Translations under genes and position numbers: made by a program
From: Deltaproteobacteria bacterium
GTDB taxonomy: Bacteria; Myxococcota_A; UBA796; UBA2385
NCBI GenBank assembly: GCA_018401435.1
Contig: JAGYJW010000001.1
Coordinates: 62,001 to 126,000, forward strand
Direction: 5' to 3'
DNA length: 64,000 bases
Part shown: piece after piece, positions 47,048 to 55,920 of the stretch
How the letters are laid out: every line of letters begins with the position of its first letter
How positions within the stretch are numbered: the stretch's first letter is position 1
The notes under the pieces: model-generated
Database searches by the model: none
Seen by the model: the letters and a program-made list of their open reading frames with translations, nothing else
What the model was told of the DNA's origin: nothing

Positions 47048-47053
47048 TAGACT
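47048..47053 (+). promoter_or_regulatory. Candidate -10 box for the HTTM operon
   Basis: TAGACT, preceded by TGA (extended TGnTA pattern), 42 bp upstream of the GTG start at 47095. Confidence 0.4.
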
Positions 47054-47094
47054 CTGCAGGTCGAAGGTAGCATCCCCCCAGGCCGGAAGGCGGC

Positions 47095-47814
47095 GTGACG
47101 CAGCAAGAGCCACGCCCGCCTACTGCGCCGCCGTCCGCGCAGCTCTCCGGGCAGCTCTCCGGGCAGCTATCTGCGCTGCTCGCGCTGCTGCTGGGCAGCA
47201 GCCTGCTGTGCGCGGGGGCACCCGGCCTGGGCCTGCTCAGCGAGAAGATGCACAGCGACCCCAAAGCCCGGGCGGCGCTGGCCCGAGATGTCGGCCCGCT
47301 GCTGGCCCCGGCCGTGCAGGCCCTGGCGACCTTCAATGCCCGGGTGCGCCTGCCCCTGTCCCGTCGCCTGCTGCCGCCCCAGCAGCTCTTTCGGGTGCGC
47401 CAGAGCTGGCACCTCTATGGCGCTGGCGAAGACAAGGTGATGCGCCTGGAGATCCACGCCGACGACCAGCTGCTCTACCGGTCCGAGGATCCGCGGCACG
47501 CCTGGCGGGCCGACCAGCTGGGGCACCGCCGCGTGCGTCCCATGGTCAAGACGATGATGAAGAAGTCCAAGGCCTTCAACTGGCGTGGCTTTGCGCCCTT
47601 TGTGGTGGACCGGGTGCGCCAGGACCACCCGGGGGTGCGGCAGGTGGGCATCCTGGCGCTGCACCGGGGCTGGACCGACCCCCTGGACCGCATCCACCAT
47701 GGGCGCGTGGCCCGGGCCCCGGACTGGCGGCCGATCTTTGTGGGTGCCGACGGCGTGGAGCATCCTGAGCAGGCCGAGGCCGAGACACCCGACGCCGACG
47801 AGGCGGAGCCATGA
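47095..47814 (+). CDS. Membrane-anchored partner protein of the HTTM gene
   Basis: 239 residues from GTG. One TM near the N-terminus (LSALLALLLGSSLLCAGAPG) is preceded by a repeated QLSG. The rest is soluble. VRQSWHLYGAGEDKV (about 105-119), followed by short strands (MRLEIHADDQLLYRS), is reminiscent of the QsW-LF-P motif in proteins that commonly accompany HTTM proteins (DUF5819 and relatives), but the match is loose. The stop overlaps the HTTM start (ATGA). It may act together with the HTTM protein at the inner membrane. No catalytic motif is recognised. Confidence 0.65.
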   Translation: MTQQEPRPPTAPPSAQLSGQLSGQLSALLALLLGSSLLCAGAPGLGLLSEKMHSDPKARAALARDVGPLLAPAVQALATFNARVRLPLSRRLLPPQQLFRVRQSWHLYGAGEDKVMRLEIHADDQLLYRSEDPRHAWRADQLGHRRVRPMVKTMMKKSKAFNWRGFAPFVVDRVRQDHPGVRQVGILALHRGWTDPLDRIHHGRVARAPDWRPIFVGADGVEHPEQAEAETPDADEAEP

Positions 47815-48680
47815 AGGTGCTCTGGCGACGTTGGGTCGATGCCTGTGCGGCCCCCGAGGACCTGCGCCCGCTTGCATTGCTTCGCATCCTGCTCCCTCTC
47901 TGCGTATTGGCGGACCTGCTGGGCCTCGCCCGGGCCGACCTGCTGGGAGCGCTCTTTGTCCTGCCCCAGGACGGTGGCCTGTCGGCCTTTGTGGGAGAAA
48001 ACTGGCGGGCCGGCTTCTTGGGGCCGGATGCGGGGCTGATCCTGGTGGGGTTGCTGGCCGTGTGCATGGTGCTGGTCAGCCTGGGCCTTGCGACGCGGCC
48101 CGCTGCGCTGCTGGGGGTGTTGGCCTATGCCCAGCTGGGCAACCTCTATCCGCCGGGGGATCGCGCGGTGGACCGCCTGGTGCGCACCGTGCTGCTGCTG
48201 CTGATCTTCAGCCAGTCCCACCGCTGCTGGTCGCTGGGGCAGCGGCTGTGGGGCCGGGCCTCTCTCTACCAGGCGCCGCGCTGGCTGCCCCAGATCATCC
48301 GCCTGTTGCTGGTCATCGTCTACCTCTCTGCAGGAATCAACAAGCTGGGCGCCGGCTGGTCTACGCTGAGTGGCCCCCCAGTGCTGTGGACCATCCTGGC
48401 CGACCCTGGAGCGGGCACCCTGGACCCCGACGGGCCCGGTCGCCACCTGTGGCCGCTCTTTCGGGTGGCGGGCATGGGCACCGTGCTCTTCGAGCTGCTC
48501 TCGCCGCTGATCTTCACCCGGCTGGCCCCCATCTGGGCCCTGGGGGGCCTGGCCCTGCACCTGGGCATCGCCTTCACGATGAAGCTGGGTATGTTCTCTT
48601 GGGGCATGTTGGCCCTCTACCCGCTGCTCTTCGCCCCCTGGCGGGGTCGGCTCTGGGAGCGCCCGACCCAGCCAGGATAG
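47811..48680 (+). CDS. HTTM domain membrane protein
   Basis: 289 residues with about six or seven TM segments. The N-terminal LRPLALLRILLPLCVLADLLG, the central AVDRLVRTVLLLLIFSQSHR and LLLVIVYLSAGINKLGAGW (with the conserved helix ending in K) match the HTTM family (PF05090), related to the membrane part of vitamin K-dependent gamma-carboxylase. Bacterial HTTM proteins are of unknown function. It lacks the soluble carboxylase part. Translationally coupled to the upstream partner gene. Confidence 0.82.
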   Translation: MKVLWRRWVDACAAPEDLRPLALLRILLPLCVLADLLGLARADLLGALFVLPQDGGLSAFVGENWRAGFLGPDAGLILVGLLAVCMVLVSLGLATRPAALLGVLAYAQLGNLYPPGDRAVDRLVRTVLLLLIFSQSHRCWSLGQRLWGRASLYQAPRWLPQIIRLLLVIVYLSAGINKLGAGWSTLSGPPVLWTILADPGAGTLDPDGPGRHLWPLFRVAGMGTVLFELLSPLIFTRLAPIWALGGLALHLGIAFTMKLGMFSWGMLALYPLLFAPWRGRLWERPTQPG

Positions 48681-48709
48681 AGGGCCGCCAGGATCCCGAT
48701 GGAGCGCCC

Positions 48710-50302
48710 ATGAAGCCCTTGCCCCTCCTCCTCCTCTTGATCGGCTGCACCGGCAAGACCGGCGATTCCGGGCGTGGCTTGGACGGTTCCGACGGGACGG
48801 ACGGCGAGACCGGCAACCCGGAAGGTCCCGACTTCAGCGCGTTGAGTGCGGCGATCGAGGCCGATCTCGCACAAGCCAACGCGACCGGCGCACAGGTCGC
48901 CGTCTGGCTGGACGGGCGCACCTGGTTTGTGGGGGGCTTTGGCAGCGCCGACCCCGAAGGCGATGTGGCCGTAGACGAAGACACCTTCTTCATGATCGGC
49001 TCGGATACCAAGAAGCTCGCCGCCCTCAGCCTGCTGCTGCATGTGCAGAATGGGGACCTGGATTTGGACGAGACGGTGGCGGAGCGCCTGCCCGCGCTGG
49101 ATATGGCGCTGGCCACGGACTTCCCCCAAGCCAGCGTGCACGACCTGCTCAGCCACCAGGGTGGCATCGTGGACGGGGCCGAAGACGGCGGCAGCACCAC
49201 CGACGCGGCCCTGGCCACCTATGCCTATGGCTTCTTTGCCGACAACTACTATCCGCTGGCCCCGCCCCACCGCTTCTGGAACTACTCCAACCCCAACTTC
49301 AGCATCGCCGGCCTCATCGACGAGGAGCTGGCCGGTGAGCCCTGGGCGGATCGCCTGGAAGGCGCCCTCTTCGCCCCCCTGGGCATGGCCCGCACGGTCG
49401 CCCGCAAAGAGGCCGTGGACGGCAACCGCGCCACCGGGGTCGGGCTGTCCAGCCAGCGCGATACAACGATTGGCCCGGTGTCCTTTGCCGACACCTGGGA
49501 GTCCGCCTTCACCCGGCCAGCGGGCCTGGTCTGGTCCACCGCATCCGACCAGGCCAAGATCATCGGCCTGCTCATCGACGGGCAGCCCGACCTCATCGAC
49601 AACGCGCTGCTGCAGAGCGTCTTCGCGTCGCAGGCCCCCATGTATCCCGACCTGCCGGGGGACTATGGCTATGGCCTGATGATGGCCGAGGATTGGGTCA
49701 CCACCGATGGCAGCTACCCGGTGCGGTCCTGGTCCCATGGGGGCAACACCCTCACCCACACCAGCACCTTCTCGATGCTGCCCGATCAGCGGGTGGGCAT
49801 CAGCATTCTGAGCAATGGCTATGGCGATGACTTCCACCGCAGCGTCGAGGCCGCCTTCACCAGCCTGGTGGCGCTGCCCCCCATCGAAGCCGGCCCAACC
49901 TATGGGGTGGACCCCGACGGCCTGGACGCGCTGGAGGGGCTCTACACCGACGCCTTCAACGCGGGCGATATCGTCGTAACGCGGGTGGGCGACGGCCTGG
50001 TGGTGTCCATGCCCCTGCTCGATGAGCTGGGCATCCCCTACCAGCCCGAGCTGATCCCCATCACCACGCGGGTCTGGTATCTGCAGGTCCAGGGCACCTA
50101 CCTGGACTTTGCCTTCATCGACGGTCCCGACGGCGAGACCTACTTCCGCAACCGCAATGTGGTGGCGATTCGGCAGCCCCCCGGCAGCGTGCGGCGTTCG
50201 GGGCCCGGCCCCCTGCCCTCAAAAGAGGCGGTCGAGCAGGCCTTGCGCGAGGCCGGACGGCCCGCTCCCCGGGGGCCTTTGCCGCCGCCACCCGGGCGCT
50301 GA
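48710..50302 (+). CDS. Class C beta-lactamase-fold serine hydrolase lipoprotein
   Basis: 530 residues. A lipoprotein signal (LLLLLIGC) leads into a Gly/Asp-rich linker (about 14-40). The serine-hydrolase core has SDTK (S98-K101, the SxxK motif), WNYSN (YxN motif, about 188) and SHGGNT (the third motif, HGG instead of KTG, about 343). The C-terminal ~130 residues are a beta-rich extension often seen in such hydrolases. HGG variants are typically esterases or D-amino acid peptidases rather than antibiotic-inactivating enzymes. The start is behind GGAGCGCCC. It is followed 102 bp later by the sugar transferase. Confidence 0.88.
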   Translation: MKPLPLLLLLIGCTGKTGDSGRGLDGSDGTDGETGNPEGPDFSALSAAIEADLAQANATGAQVAVWLDGRTWFVGGFGSADPEGDVAVDEDTFFMIGSDTKKLAALSLLLHVQNGDLDLDETVAERLPALDMALATDFPQASVHDLLSHQGGIVDGAEDGGSTTDAALATYAYGFFADNYYPLAPPHRFWNYSNPNFSIAGLIDEELAGEPWADRLEGALFAPLGMARTVARKEAVDGNRATGVGLSSQRDTTIGPVSFADTWESAFTRPAGLVWSTASDQAKIIGLLIDGQPDLIDNALLQSVFASQAPMYPDLPGDYGYGLMMAEDWVTTDGSYPVRSWSHGGNTLTHTSTFSMLPDQRVGISILSNGYGDDFHRSVEAAFTSLVALPPIEAGPTYGVDPDGLDALEGLYTDAFNAGDIVVTRVGDGLVVSMPLLDELGIPYQPELIPITTRVWYLQVQGTYLDFAFIDGPDGETYFRNRNVVAIRQPPGSVRRSGPGPLPSKEAVEQALREAGRPAPRGPLPPPPGR

Positions 50303-50371
50303 GGGCGACGGCTCGAGCGCCGCTGGCGACCGCTCGGCCCGGCTTTCCGCCGACTCCAGGCGCGCCGCCCA

Positions 50372-50377
50372 TAGGCT
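50372..50377 (+). promoter_or_regulatory. Candidate -10 box for the sugar transferase operon
   Basis: TAGGCT about 33 bp upstream of the ATG at 50405. Same class as the boxes at 43124-43129 and 53665-53670. Confidence 0.4.
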
Positions 50378-50404
50378 GCGGGTGTCCCCCGCCCCGGAGC
50401 CCCC

Positions 50405-51001
50405 ATGCGCCCCAAGATGGACCCCCGCAAGCGCGCCCTCGACCTCGCCCTGCTGCTGCCCACCCTGCCCGTATTCCTGCCCCTGGGGCTGGGCCTGGCC
50501 CTGGCCGCCAGGCTCAGCCAGGGCGGGCCGATCTTCTTCCGCCAGGAGCGGGTGGGATACGGGGGGCTGCCCTTTCAGGTCCTGAAGATCCGCACCATGA
50601 CCACCGAGCCCGACCCCGCCGACCGCCGCGTGACCGCCTTCGGGCGCTGGGCGCGGGCGCGGGGGGTGGATGAGCTGCCCCAGCTGATCAACGTGCTGGT
50701 GGGCGAGATGAGCCTGGTGGGGCCCCGCCCCCTCAGCCCGGATGACTTTCAGCGTCTGAGCGCGGTGGAGCCCGCCATCGCCGATCGGGTGAAGCAGCCG
50801 CCGGGGCTGACGGGGCTGGCCCAGGCCTGCCAGGCCCGAGGGCCCGCCGAGAACGCGCGCCTGGACTCCATCTACGCGCAGGCCTGGAGCCCCCTGTTGG
50901 TTGTCGAGATCCTGCTGCGCACGGTCTGGATCAACCTGGTGGGCAAGGCGCGGGGGCGCTGGTCCCCCGCTGCGGCCGAGGCCCGTCTTGGGCGCGGCTG
51001 A
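50405..51001 (+). CDS. Small monotopic phosphoglycosyl transferase (PglC/WcaJ-like)
   Basis: 198 residues, the size of the minimal catalytic unit. An N-terminal re-entrant helix (LDLALLLPTLPVFLPLGLGL) is followed by KIRTM (KFRTM equivalent, about 60), VDELPQLINVLVGEMSLVG with the catalytic Asp-Glu, and GPRPLSPDD. The enzyme moves a sugar-1-phosphate from UDP-sugar onto polyprenol phosphate, starting synthesis of a surface polysaccharide or glycoconjugate. No other polysaccharide genes lie nearby. It overlaps the following histidine kinase start by 14 bp. Confidence 0.88.
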   Translation: MRPKMDPRKRALDLALLLPTLPVFLPLGLGLALAARLSQGGPIFFRQERVGYGGLPFQVLKIRTMTTEPDPADRRVTAFGRWARARGVDELPQLINVLVGEMSLVGPRPLSPDDFQRLSAVEPAIADRVKQPPGLTGLAQACQARGPAENARLDSIYAQAWSPLLVVEILLRTVWINLVGKARGRWSPAAAEARLGRG

Positions 51002-52037
51002 AGTTGTTGCAGAGACGGGGCGGGCGCTGGCCACCCCGCGCCGCAGCCTGCCCATCGCGGTGGTGGCCCTGCCCCTGGTCACCGCCCAATACCTCTATGG
51101 CGGCAGCAAGGAGGCCCTGGCCATCGGCATCGTGCTGATCGGCTCCTTTCTGCTGACCGGCCCCACCGGCTACCGCCTGCTGGTCACCCAAGGCGGGCGC
51201 CGCAGCCCGAGCTTGCCCGGGCTCCTCGCCTTTGTGGCCCTGGGCGTGGGGGTCATCGGCCTGGGGGGCATGGCCCTGCCCTGGTTTCTGGGCATGAGCC
51301 CGACCTTTTTCACCGACATCCCCAGCCTGGCCATTCTGCTGGGGCTGTTCTGGGTGGGCGGCTGGGGGCTGGGCCGGGACATCGACCTGGAGCGCTCCCT
51401 GGCCCTGGAGCGGGAGCGGGCTGCGCTGCTCCTCCGGGAGCGCGAGCGGGCCGAGCTGCTGGCCGTGCGCAGCCACCTCGACCCCCACTTCTTGTTCAAC
51501 GCGCTCAACGCCATCGCCGAGTGGTGCCAGGAGGACCCCGCGGTGGCCGAGCGGGCCTTGCTGCGCCTGGCCACGATGCTGCGCACGGTCTTGGGGGGGG
51601 TGCAGACGCCCACCTGGCCCCTGGCCCGGGAGCTGGAGCTGATCGACCACCTGGTGGCCATTCACGAGATCCGCGACCCCGAACGCTTCTCGGTGCAACG
51701 AGAGGGCTGGGGCCAATGCGACGCCTTGCCGGTGCCGCCCCTGCTCCTGCTGCCGGTCATCGAGAACGCGATGAAGCACGGGCCGGCCGCCGGGCACCGG
51801 GGCCCCGTATCTGTGCGCATCTGGCCCGAAGGCGCCGGCGTGCACATCGAAGTGGAGAACCCCGGGCCCTTCCGGGGCCCCCGAGACGGCGGCCAGGGCG
51901 TAGAGATGGTGAAGCGCAGGCTCGCCCTGGGCTACCCAAGCGAAGCGCGTTTCGAGTTGGGTCCGAGCCCGGTGGATTCCCAACGCACCCGGGCCCACCT
52001 GTGGCTGCCCGGCCCACCCCTCGACCACCCCACCTGA
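50988..52037 (+). CDS. LytS-type sensor histidine kinase
   Basis: 349 residues from the TTG at 50988, supported by CGAGG upstream. Four TM segments (about 23-125) with no large periplasmic domain lead to a coiled coil (ERSLALERERAALLLRERER) and the PF06580 catalytic core: LDPHFLFNALN with the phospho-acceptor H167, LLPVIENAMKHG (N-box, about 255-265) and GGQGVEMVKRRL (G-box). The partner is almost certainly the LytTR regulator at 53733, although a minus-strand membrane gene lies between. The signal is unknown. Confidence 0.88.
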   Translation: MGAAEVVAETGRALATPRRSLPIAVVALPLVTAQYLYGGSKEALAIGIVLIGSFLLTGPTGYRLLVTQGGRRSPSLPGLLAFVALGVGVIGLGGMALPWFLGMSPTFFTDIPSLAILLGLFWVGGWGLGRDIDLERSLALERERAALLLRERERAELLAVRSHLDPHFLFNALNAIAEWCQEDPAVAERALLRLATMLRTVLGGVQTPTWPLARELELIDHLVAIHEIRDPERFSVQREGWGQCDALPVPPLLLLPVIENAMKHGPAAGHRGPVSVRIWPEGAGVHIEVENPGPFRGPRDGGQGVEMVKRRLALGYPSEARFELGPSPVDSQRTRAHLWLPGPPLDHPT

Positions 52038-52038
52038 T

Positions 52039-53646
52039 TCAGTGCCCGGGCCAGGGAGCGGGCTGCTCGCCGAGGTCCCGCACGCTCGCGGTCCACCCCA
52101 GCAGCCGGCTGCCCACCGGCAGGCCCCGGGTGAGGTCGGCGCGCAGACCCTCCATGCAGATGCGGGCGCGGGCGTCCCCGACCCCCTCCAACGGAGCATC
52201 GGACGCAGCGTAGAGCAGGGATGCGGCCGGTTCGCTGTCGACCACCATGCCCGTCCGCCAGGACGCGCGGGGGCTCAGACCTGTAGGCAGCAGGCCCACC
52301 ACCGCCAGGGCCAGCAGCAGCAGCACCAACAGGTCGGCCCGCCCCGGGCTGCCCTGGCGTTGCCGGTCTTTGCGTCCGACGGGGCGCAGTGCGGGGCCCA
52401 GGCCCTGGGCCGCCAGCGCCAGGCCCAGGCCCCCGAGCAGGGCGAGGACCGGCGCGCCATTGGCCAGGTAGCGGGTGTGGGACACCAGGCCCAGGCTTCC
52501 CCACAGGCTGAGCAAGAAGGGCGCGGCGCTGAGGGCCAGGCCGACCCAGAGCCGGCTTCGGGCCAGGCTCGCCAACGACAGGCCCGCTCCGGCGGCAGCC
52601 ACCCCCAACCAGGGCCCGATCAGGCCCACCCAGTCCGCCGTGGGCGGCGCCATCGCGCCCAGCACCCGCGCGCTGCCCATCTGCAGGGCGACCATGCGCT
52701 CCAAGGTGAGGGGGATGCTGGACGGCCCGCGCCAGCCCCAGACAAAGCCCAGCTTGTTGGCGTTGATGTCGTGGAACAGGGCCGTCAACGCGGCGTCGGG
52801 GCTCCTGCCGGCGAAGCGCAAGGCGTCCCGCACATAGTTGGCGAGGTGCTCGTCCAGGCCCATGCCGGCGGGGCTGCCGGTCGCCCGGGCGAGGCACCAG
52901 GAGCCGACCAGGCAGCCGAGGACCAGCACCAGCGCCGCCGCCCGGTCCCGCCAGCGCGGGACGCAGCCGACCGCGATCCCCAGCATCAGCGCGGCCGGAA
53001 GCCCGAAGATGAGCCCTCGGGGCGCCGCCGCGAGGGTCAGGCCCAGGCTCAGGCCTCCCAACAGAAAGGACGGGGGCTTGGGGTCCTTCAATGCGACCAC
53101 CGATCCGGCGGCCGCCCAGACGAAGGCCGCGAGCATCGGCGGGTAGAAGGTCGCGAAGTGTCCGAGCGCGGCCAGGGGACCGATCGCGCAGCCGAGCAAT
53201 GCGGCCGCCCCGCCCGCCAGCCGCCCGCCCAGGGCGCTGGCCCAGAGGTAGAGGCCAGACAGCAGGGCGAGCTGTCCCAAGGTGGCCGAGGCGACCAGGG
53301 CATCGACCAGGCCGAAGGCCTCCGCAAATAGGATGGCCGGGGCCGCGACGACCATGGAGCGCTGCACCGTCCAGTGCCCCAGATCCCCCCGGCGGGACAG
53401 CTCGATGGCCTCGCAGATCTGGAGGAAGTCGCTGGACGCCACGCCATTGCCGCCTTGCGCGAGGGCCCCGAGCAGGCCCTGGCACATCACCGTGCCCACC
53501 AGGCCGGCCCCGAGCGCCAGCCCCAGCTCGGGAGCCAGGCTCCAGGGCCGCGCCTCCCCGGCGCCGATTCGCGCAGCCAGCCCGGCGAGCAGGACCAGGG
53601 GCAGCGCCACGCTGACCATTGAAATCAGTGCAGTGGAGAGGTCCAT
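52039..53646 (-). CDS. Large polytopic membrane protein of unknown function
   Basis: 535 residues with about 11 hydrophobic segments. It is rich in Ala, Leu and Gly, with loops such as SMVVAAPAILFAEAFG, GLDEHLANYVRDALRFAG and VSHTRYLANGAPVLALLGG. The long lumenal-type loops between TM segments recall glycosyltransferase (GT39/PMT-like) proteins, but no Asp-Asp or other catalytic motif is evident. The stop is two bases from the convergent histidine-kinase stop. A TAGGCT box lies 19 bp upstream. Confidence 0.72.
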   Translation of the reverse strand: MDLSTALISMVSVALPLVLLAGLAARIGAGEARPWSLAPELGLALGAGLVGTVMCQGLLGALAQGGNGVASSDFLQICEAIELSRRGDLGHWTVQRSMVVAAPAILFAEAFGLVDALVASATLGQLALLSGLYLWASALGGRLAGGAAALLGCAIGPLAALGHFATFYPPMLAAFVWAAAGSVVALKDPKPPSFLLGGLSLGLTLAAAPRGLIFGLPAALMLGIAVGCVPRWRDRAAALVLVLGCLVGSWCLARATGSPAGMGLDEHLANYVRDALRFAGRSPDAALTALFHDINANKLGFVWGWRGPSSIPLTLERMVALQMGSARVLGAMAPPTADWVGLIGPWLGVAAAGAGLSLASLARSRLWVGLALSAAPFLLSLWGSLGLVSHTRYLANGAPVLALLGGLGLALAAQGLGPALRPVGRKDRQRQGSPGRADLLVLLLLALAVVGLLPTGLSPRASWRTGMVVDSEPAASLLYAASDAPLEGVGDARARICMEGLRADLTRGLPVGSRLLGWTASVRDLGEQPAPWPGH

Positions 53647-53664
53647 GCTTCGTCCGGGGCGCGC

Positions 53665-53670
53665 AGCCTA
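53665..53670 (-). promoter_or_regulatory. Candidate -10 box for the polytopic membrane gene
   Basis: TAGGCT on the minus strand about 19 bp upstream of the start at 53646. Confidence 0.37.
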
Positions 53671-53732
53671 GCCGACCGGGAGCCCCGTCGGTGCTTCATC
53701 CCGTCAGCGGGCCGTCAGGTTATGGGGTGGCC

Positions 53733-54476
53733 ATGTCCGGCCTCCGCCCCCTCCGCGTCCTCGTGGCCGATGACGAGCTGCTCGCCCGCAAGCGCATGAG
53801 CCGGCTGGCGGCCGCGATTGACGGGGTCGAGCTGGTGGGCGTCTGCGAAGATGGCGAGCAGGTGCTGTCCGCGGTGGCCGAAGAGCCGGTGGACGTGCTG
53901 CTGCTCGACATCCAGATGCCGGGCCTGGACGGGCTCGACACCAGCCAGCTGCTGCCGGCAGGCGGGCCCCTGGTGATCTTCACCACCGCCCACCCCGAAC
54001 ACGCGCTGCGGGCCTTCGACCTGGGGGCGGCGGACTACCTGCTCAAGCCGGTGGACGCCCCGCGCCTGCAGCGGGCCCTGGACCGCGCACGGGAGCGCCG
54101 CTTTGGCGGGGCAGAGGCCGCCCCGGCCAGCGCCGATGGCCGCATCGCCTTGCCCACCCGCAAGGGCGTGCGCCTGGTGGGGCCCGACGTCCTGCTCTGC
54201 GCCATCTTCGACGGATCGGCGCTGACGGTTCACCTGGCTGAAGGTGAAGGCGTAGAGCGCATCTTCGTTGATCTGAGCTTGGGGGATCTGGAGGGGCGCC
54301 TGCCTTGCCCGCCCTTCTTGCGCAGCCACCGGCGCGCCCTCATCAACCTGGACGCCGTGGCCCTGCTGGAGCCCACCGACGCCGGCGGCTACCTGGCCTG
54401 CATCCGCGGCGGGCCCAAGGTGGCGGTGAGCCGCGCGGTGAGCCGCGAGCTTCGGCGGCGCTTCGGCTTGCGCTGA
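53733..54476 (+). CDS. LytTR family response regulator
   Basis: 247 residues. The receiver domain (about 6-120) has the acidic pair VADDE (12-15), the phospho-acceptor D59 in LLLDIQMPGLDG, and the Lys in YLLKPVD. The C-terminal LytTR DNA-binding domain (about 145-245) reads RIALPTRKGVRLV, GVERIFVDLSLGDLEGRL, FLRSHRRALINLDAV and VAVSRAVSRELRRRFG. It is the natural partner of the LytS-type kinase at 50988-52037. Confidence 0.9.
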   Translation: MSGLRPLRVLVADDELLARKRMSRLAAAIDGVELVGVCEDGEQVLSAVAEEPVDVLLLDIQMPGLDGLDTSQLLPAGGPLVIFTTAHPEHALRAFDLGAADYLLKPVDAPRLQRALDRARERRFGGAEAAPASADGRIALPTRKGVRLVGPDVLLCAIFDGSALTVHLAEGEGVERIFVDLSLGDLEGRLPCPPFLRSHRRALINLDAVALLEPTDAGGYLACIRGGPKVAVSRAVSRELRRRFGLR

Positions 54477-54511
54477 CGCCTGCCCCCCTCGGCCTTCGCC
54501 TTGGAGCCCCG

Positions 54512-55177
54512 ATGATCCTGCTGTTGGCCGCCCTGGTCCGTCCTGTCCACGCCGACCTCATCCCCGCGCCTCCGCCCAGCGCCCACCTGCTTGCGCGAGA
54601 GGCCGCCGCCGCCTGTGGCGACCTGGGCGCCCTGGCCGAGCTGTCCTTCACCTTTGTGGTGGAGAAGGGGGGCGAGGAGGTGGCCCGGCGCACCCACCAC
54701 TGGAATCCCGAGGCGGGCACCGTGGAGGTCTCTCTGGGTTCGGGCCCCCCGGTCCCGCTGCGCATCGAGGCCCGCATGCCCGATGGCGAGGCCGATCCAC
54801 GCTGGGCCAGCCTCGCCCCCGGCGTGCCCCCGGCTGAGGCGCTCAGGGCCTGGTCGGCCTTCGTCAACGATCAATACTGGCTGCTCGCCCCCTGCAAAGC
54901 GACGGACCCCGGCGTGAAGCCAACCATCGAAAACGGTCAGCTGGTGCTGTCTTTCGACGGTGTGGGCCTCACGCCCGGCGATCGCTACACCCTGATGCTG
55001 CACCCCGAGACCGGCGCCCTTCGGTTCTGGTCCTTCACCCTGCAGAGCGGCGCCACCGGCGAGTTCTTGTGGTCCGAGCCCGTGGATGTGGGCCCGCTGC
55101 ACCTGCTGCTCCGCCGCAGCAGCCCTCAAGGCGACACCGTCATCCACTTCGAAGCGGTGAGCGGCAGGGCGCGCTGA
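54512..55177 (+). CDS. Exported beta-rich protein of unknown function
   Basis: 221 residues. A signal peptide (MILLLAALVRPVHADL) is followed by a mature part with alternating strands (AELSFTFVVEKGGEEVARR, THHWNPEAGTVEVSLG, RYTLMLHPETGALRFWSFTL, FLWSEPVDVGPLHLLL). This is similar in layout to small periplasmic lipid- or ligand-binding beta proteins, but no family is recognised. It lies 35 bp after the LytTR regulator and may be co-transcribed. The 3' end overlaps the antisense ferritin-like gene by 52 bp. Confidence 0.68.
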   Translation: MILLLAALVRPVHADLIPAPPPSAHLLAREAAAACGDLGALAELSFTFVVEKGGEEVARRTHHWNPEAGTVEVSLGSGPPVPLRIEARMPDGEADPRWASLAPGVPPAEALRAWSAFVNDQYWLLAPCKATDPGVKPTIENGQLVLSFDGVGLTPGDRYTLMLHPETGALRFWSFTLQSGATGEFLWSEPVDVGPLHLLLRRSSPQGDTVIHFEAVSGRAR

Positions 55178-55920
55178 GCCGCGCAGGGGTGGGCCGTGAT
55201 GCCCCGGCTGACCCGCGACAGCTGCGCGACGCAGTCTTGCAGCAGCGCCTTGGGGGCCAGGCCCAGGGCCTTCAGGCAGCGGCGGTGGTCCCAGGCCACC
55301 ACCGCGCAGGCGGCCGCGCCCACCGCCCACCAGGCGGCCAGAAAGAGGGCCTGGCGGGGCCGGCTGCGGGTCTGGGTGCGGAAGAAGTCCAGGTGAAAGG
55401 CCAGGTGATGGTCTTCGTCCTCGATGATCTGGCAGAGGGCGGCGCCCAGGTTGGACCCGGCGGTGGCCCGCGCGATGGCCCCATAGAAGACCACCGCGAT
55501 GACCTCGGCCGTCAGCAGCACCAGCAGCTTGAGCCGCACGCCCATCAGCCGTCGCCCGTGGCGAAAGAGCCCCTCGGTCCAGCTGTGGCTGAGCAGCCGG
55601 CCGCCCGCCGCGCGGACCATCTGGCCGAGAATGCGCGCGTGACGGCCTTCTTCAGCCACAAACAGCTTGAGGGCCGCCCGGTAGTCCCCGTCGATGCCCG
55701 CGAGCTGCGCCCGGTCGATCTGGTGGGCGATGCGGCCCTCGCCGGACTCGCCCAGCTGAAAGACGGCGAGGCTGTCGGCCAGGGCCGCGCGGTCGGCCTC
55801 GGCCAGGGGCAAGTCCCCGTCCACCGCGGGCAGGGGGCGGTGGGCCCGGCTGGCGAAGTGCTGGCGCCAGGCGGCCCAATCGGGCTGAGCGGGCGACGGG
55901 GCGGGCAGGCGGGCATTCAT
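55126..55920 (-). CDS. Ferritin-like di-iron protein
   Basis: 264 residues. Four helices carry carboxylate/His positions expected for a di-iron site: QLGESGEG (E near 57), FVAEEGRHARIL (E-E-x-x-H near 88-93), TAEVIAVVFYGA (E near 136) and IIEDEDHHLAFHLDFF (E-D-E-x-x-H near 164-170). This is the ferritin-like superfamily pattern; some relatives are demethoxyubiquinone hydroxylases or aldehyde-forming oxygenases. Two hydrophobic segments near residues 125-145 and 190-210 suggest membrane association. The start is behind GGAGCCCCG. It overlaps the preceding gene's 3' end by 52 bp. Confidence 0.78.
   Translation of the reverse strand: MNARLPAPSPAQPDWAAWRQHFASRAHRPLPAVDGDLPLAEADRAALADSLAVFQLGESGEGRIAHQIDRAQLAGIDGDYRAALKLFVAEEGRHARILGQMVRAAGGRLLSHSWTEGLFRHGRRLMGVRLKLLVLLTAEVIAVVFYGAIARATAGSNLGAALCQIIEDEDHHLAFHLDFFRTQTRSRPRQALFLAAWWAVGAAACAVVAWDHRRCLKALGLAPKALLQDCVAQLSRVSRGITAHPCAAQRALPLTASKWMTVSP

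Noticed and set aside
52042..53331. 429-codon plus-strand frame
   Set aside because: Gln/Arg/Gly-rich shadow of the polytopic membrane gene, with no domain or hydrophobic pattern of its own.
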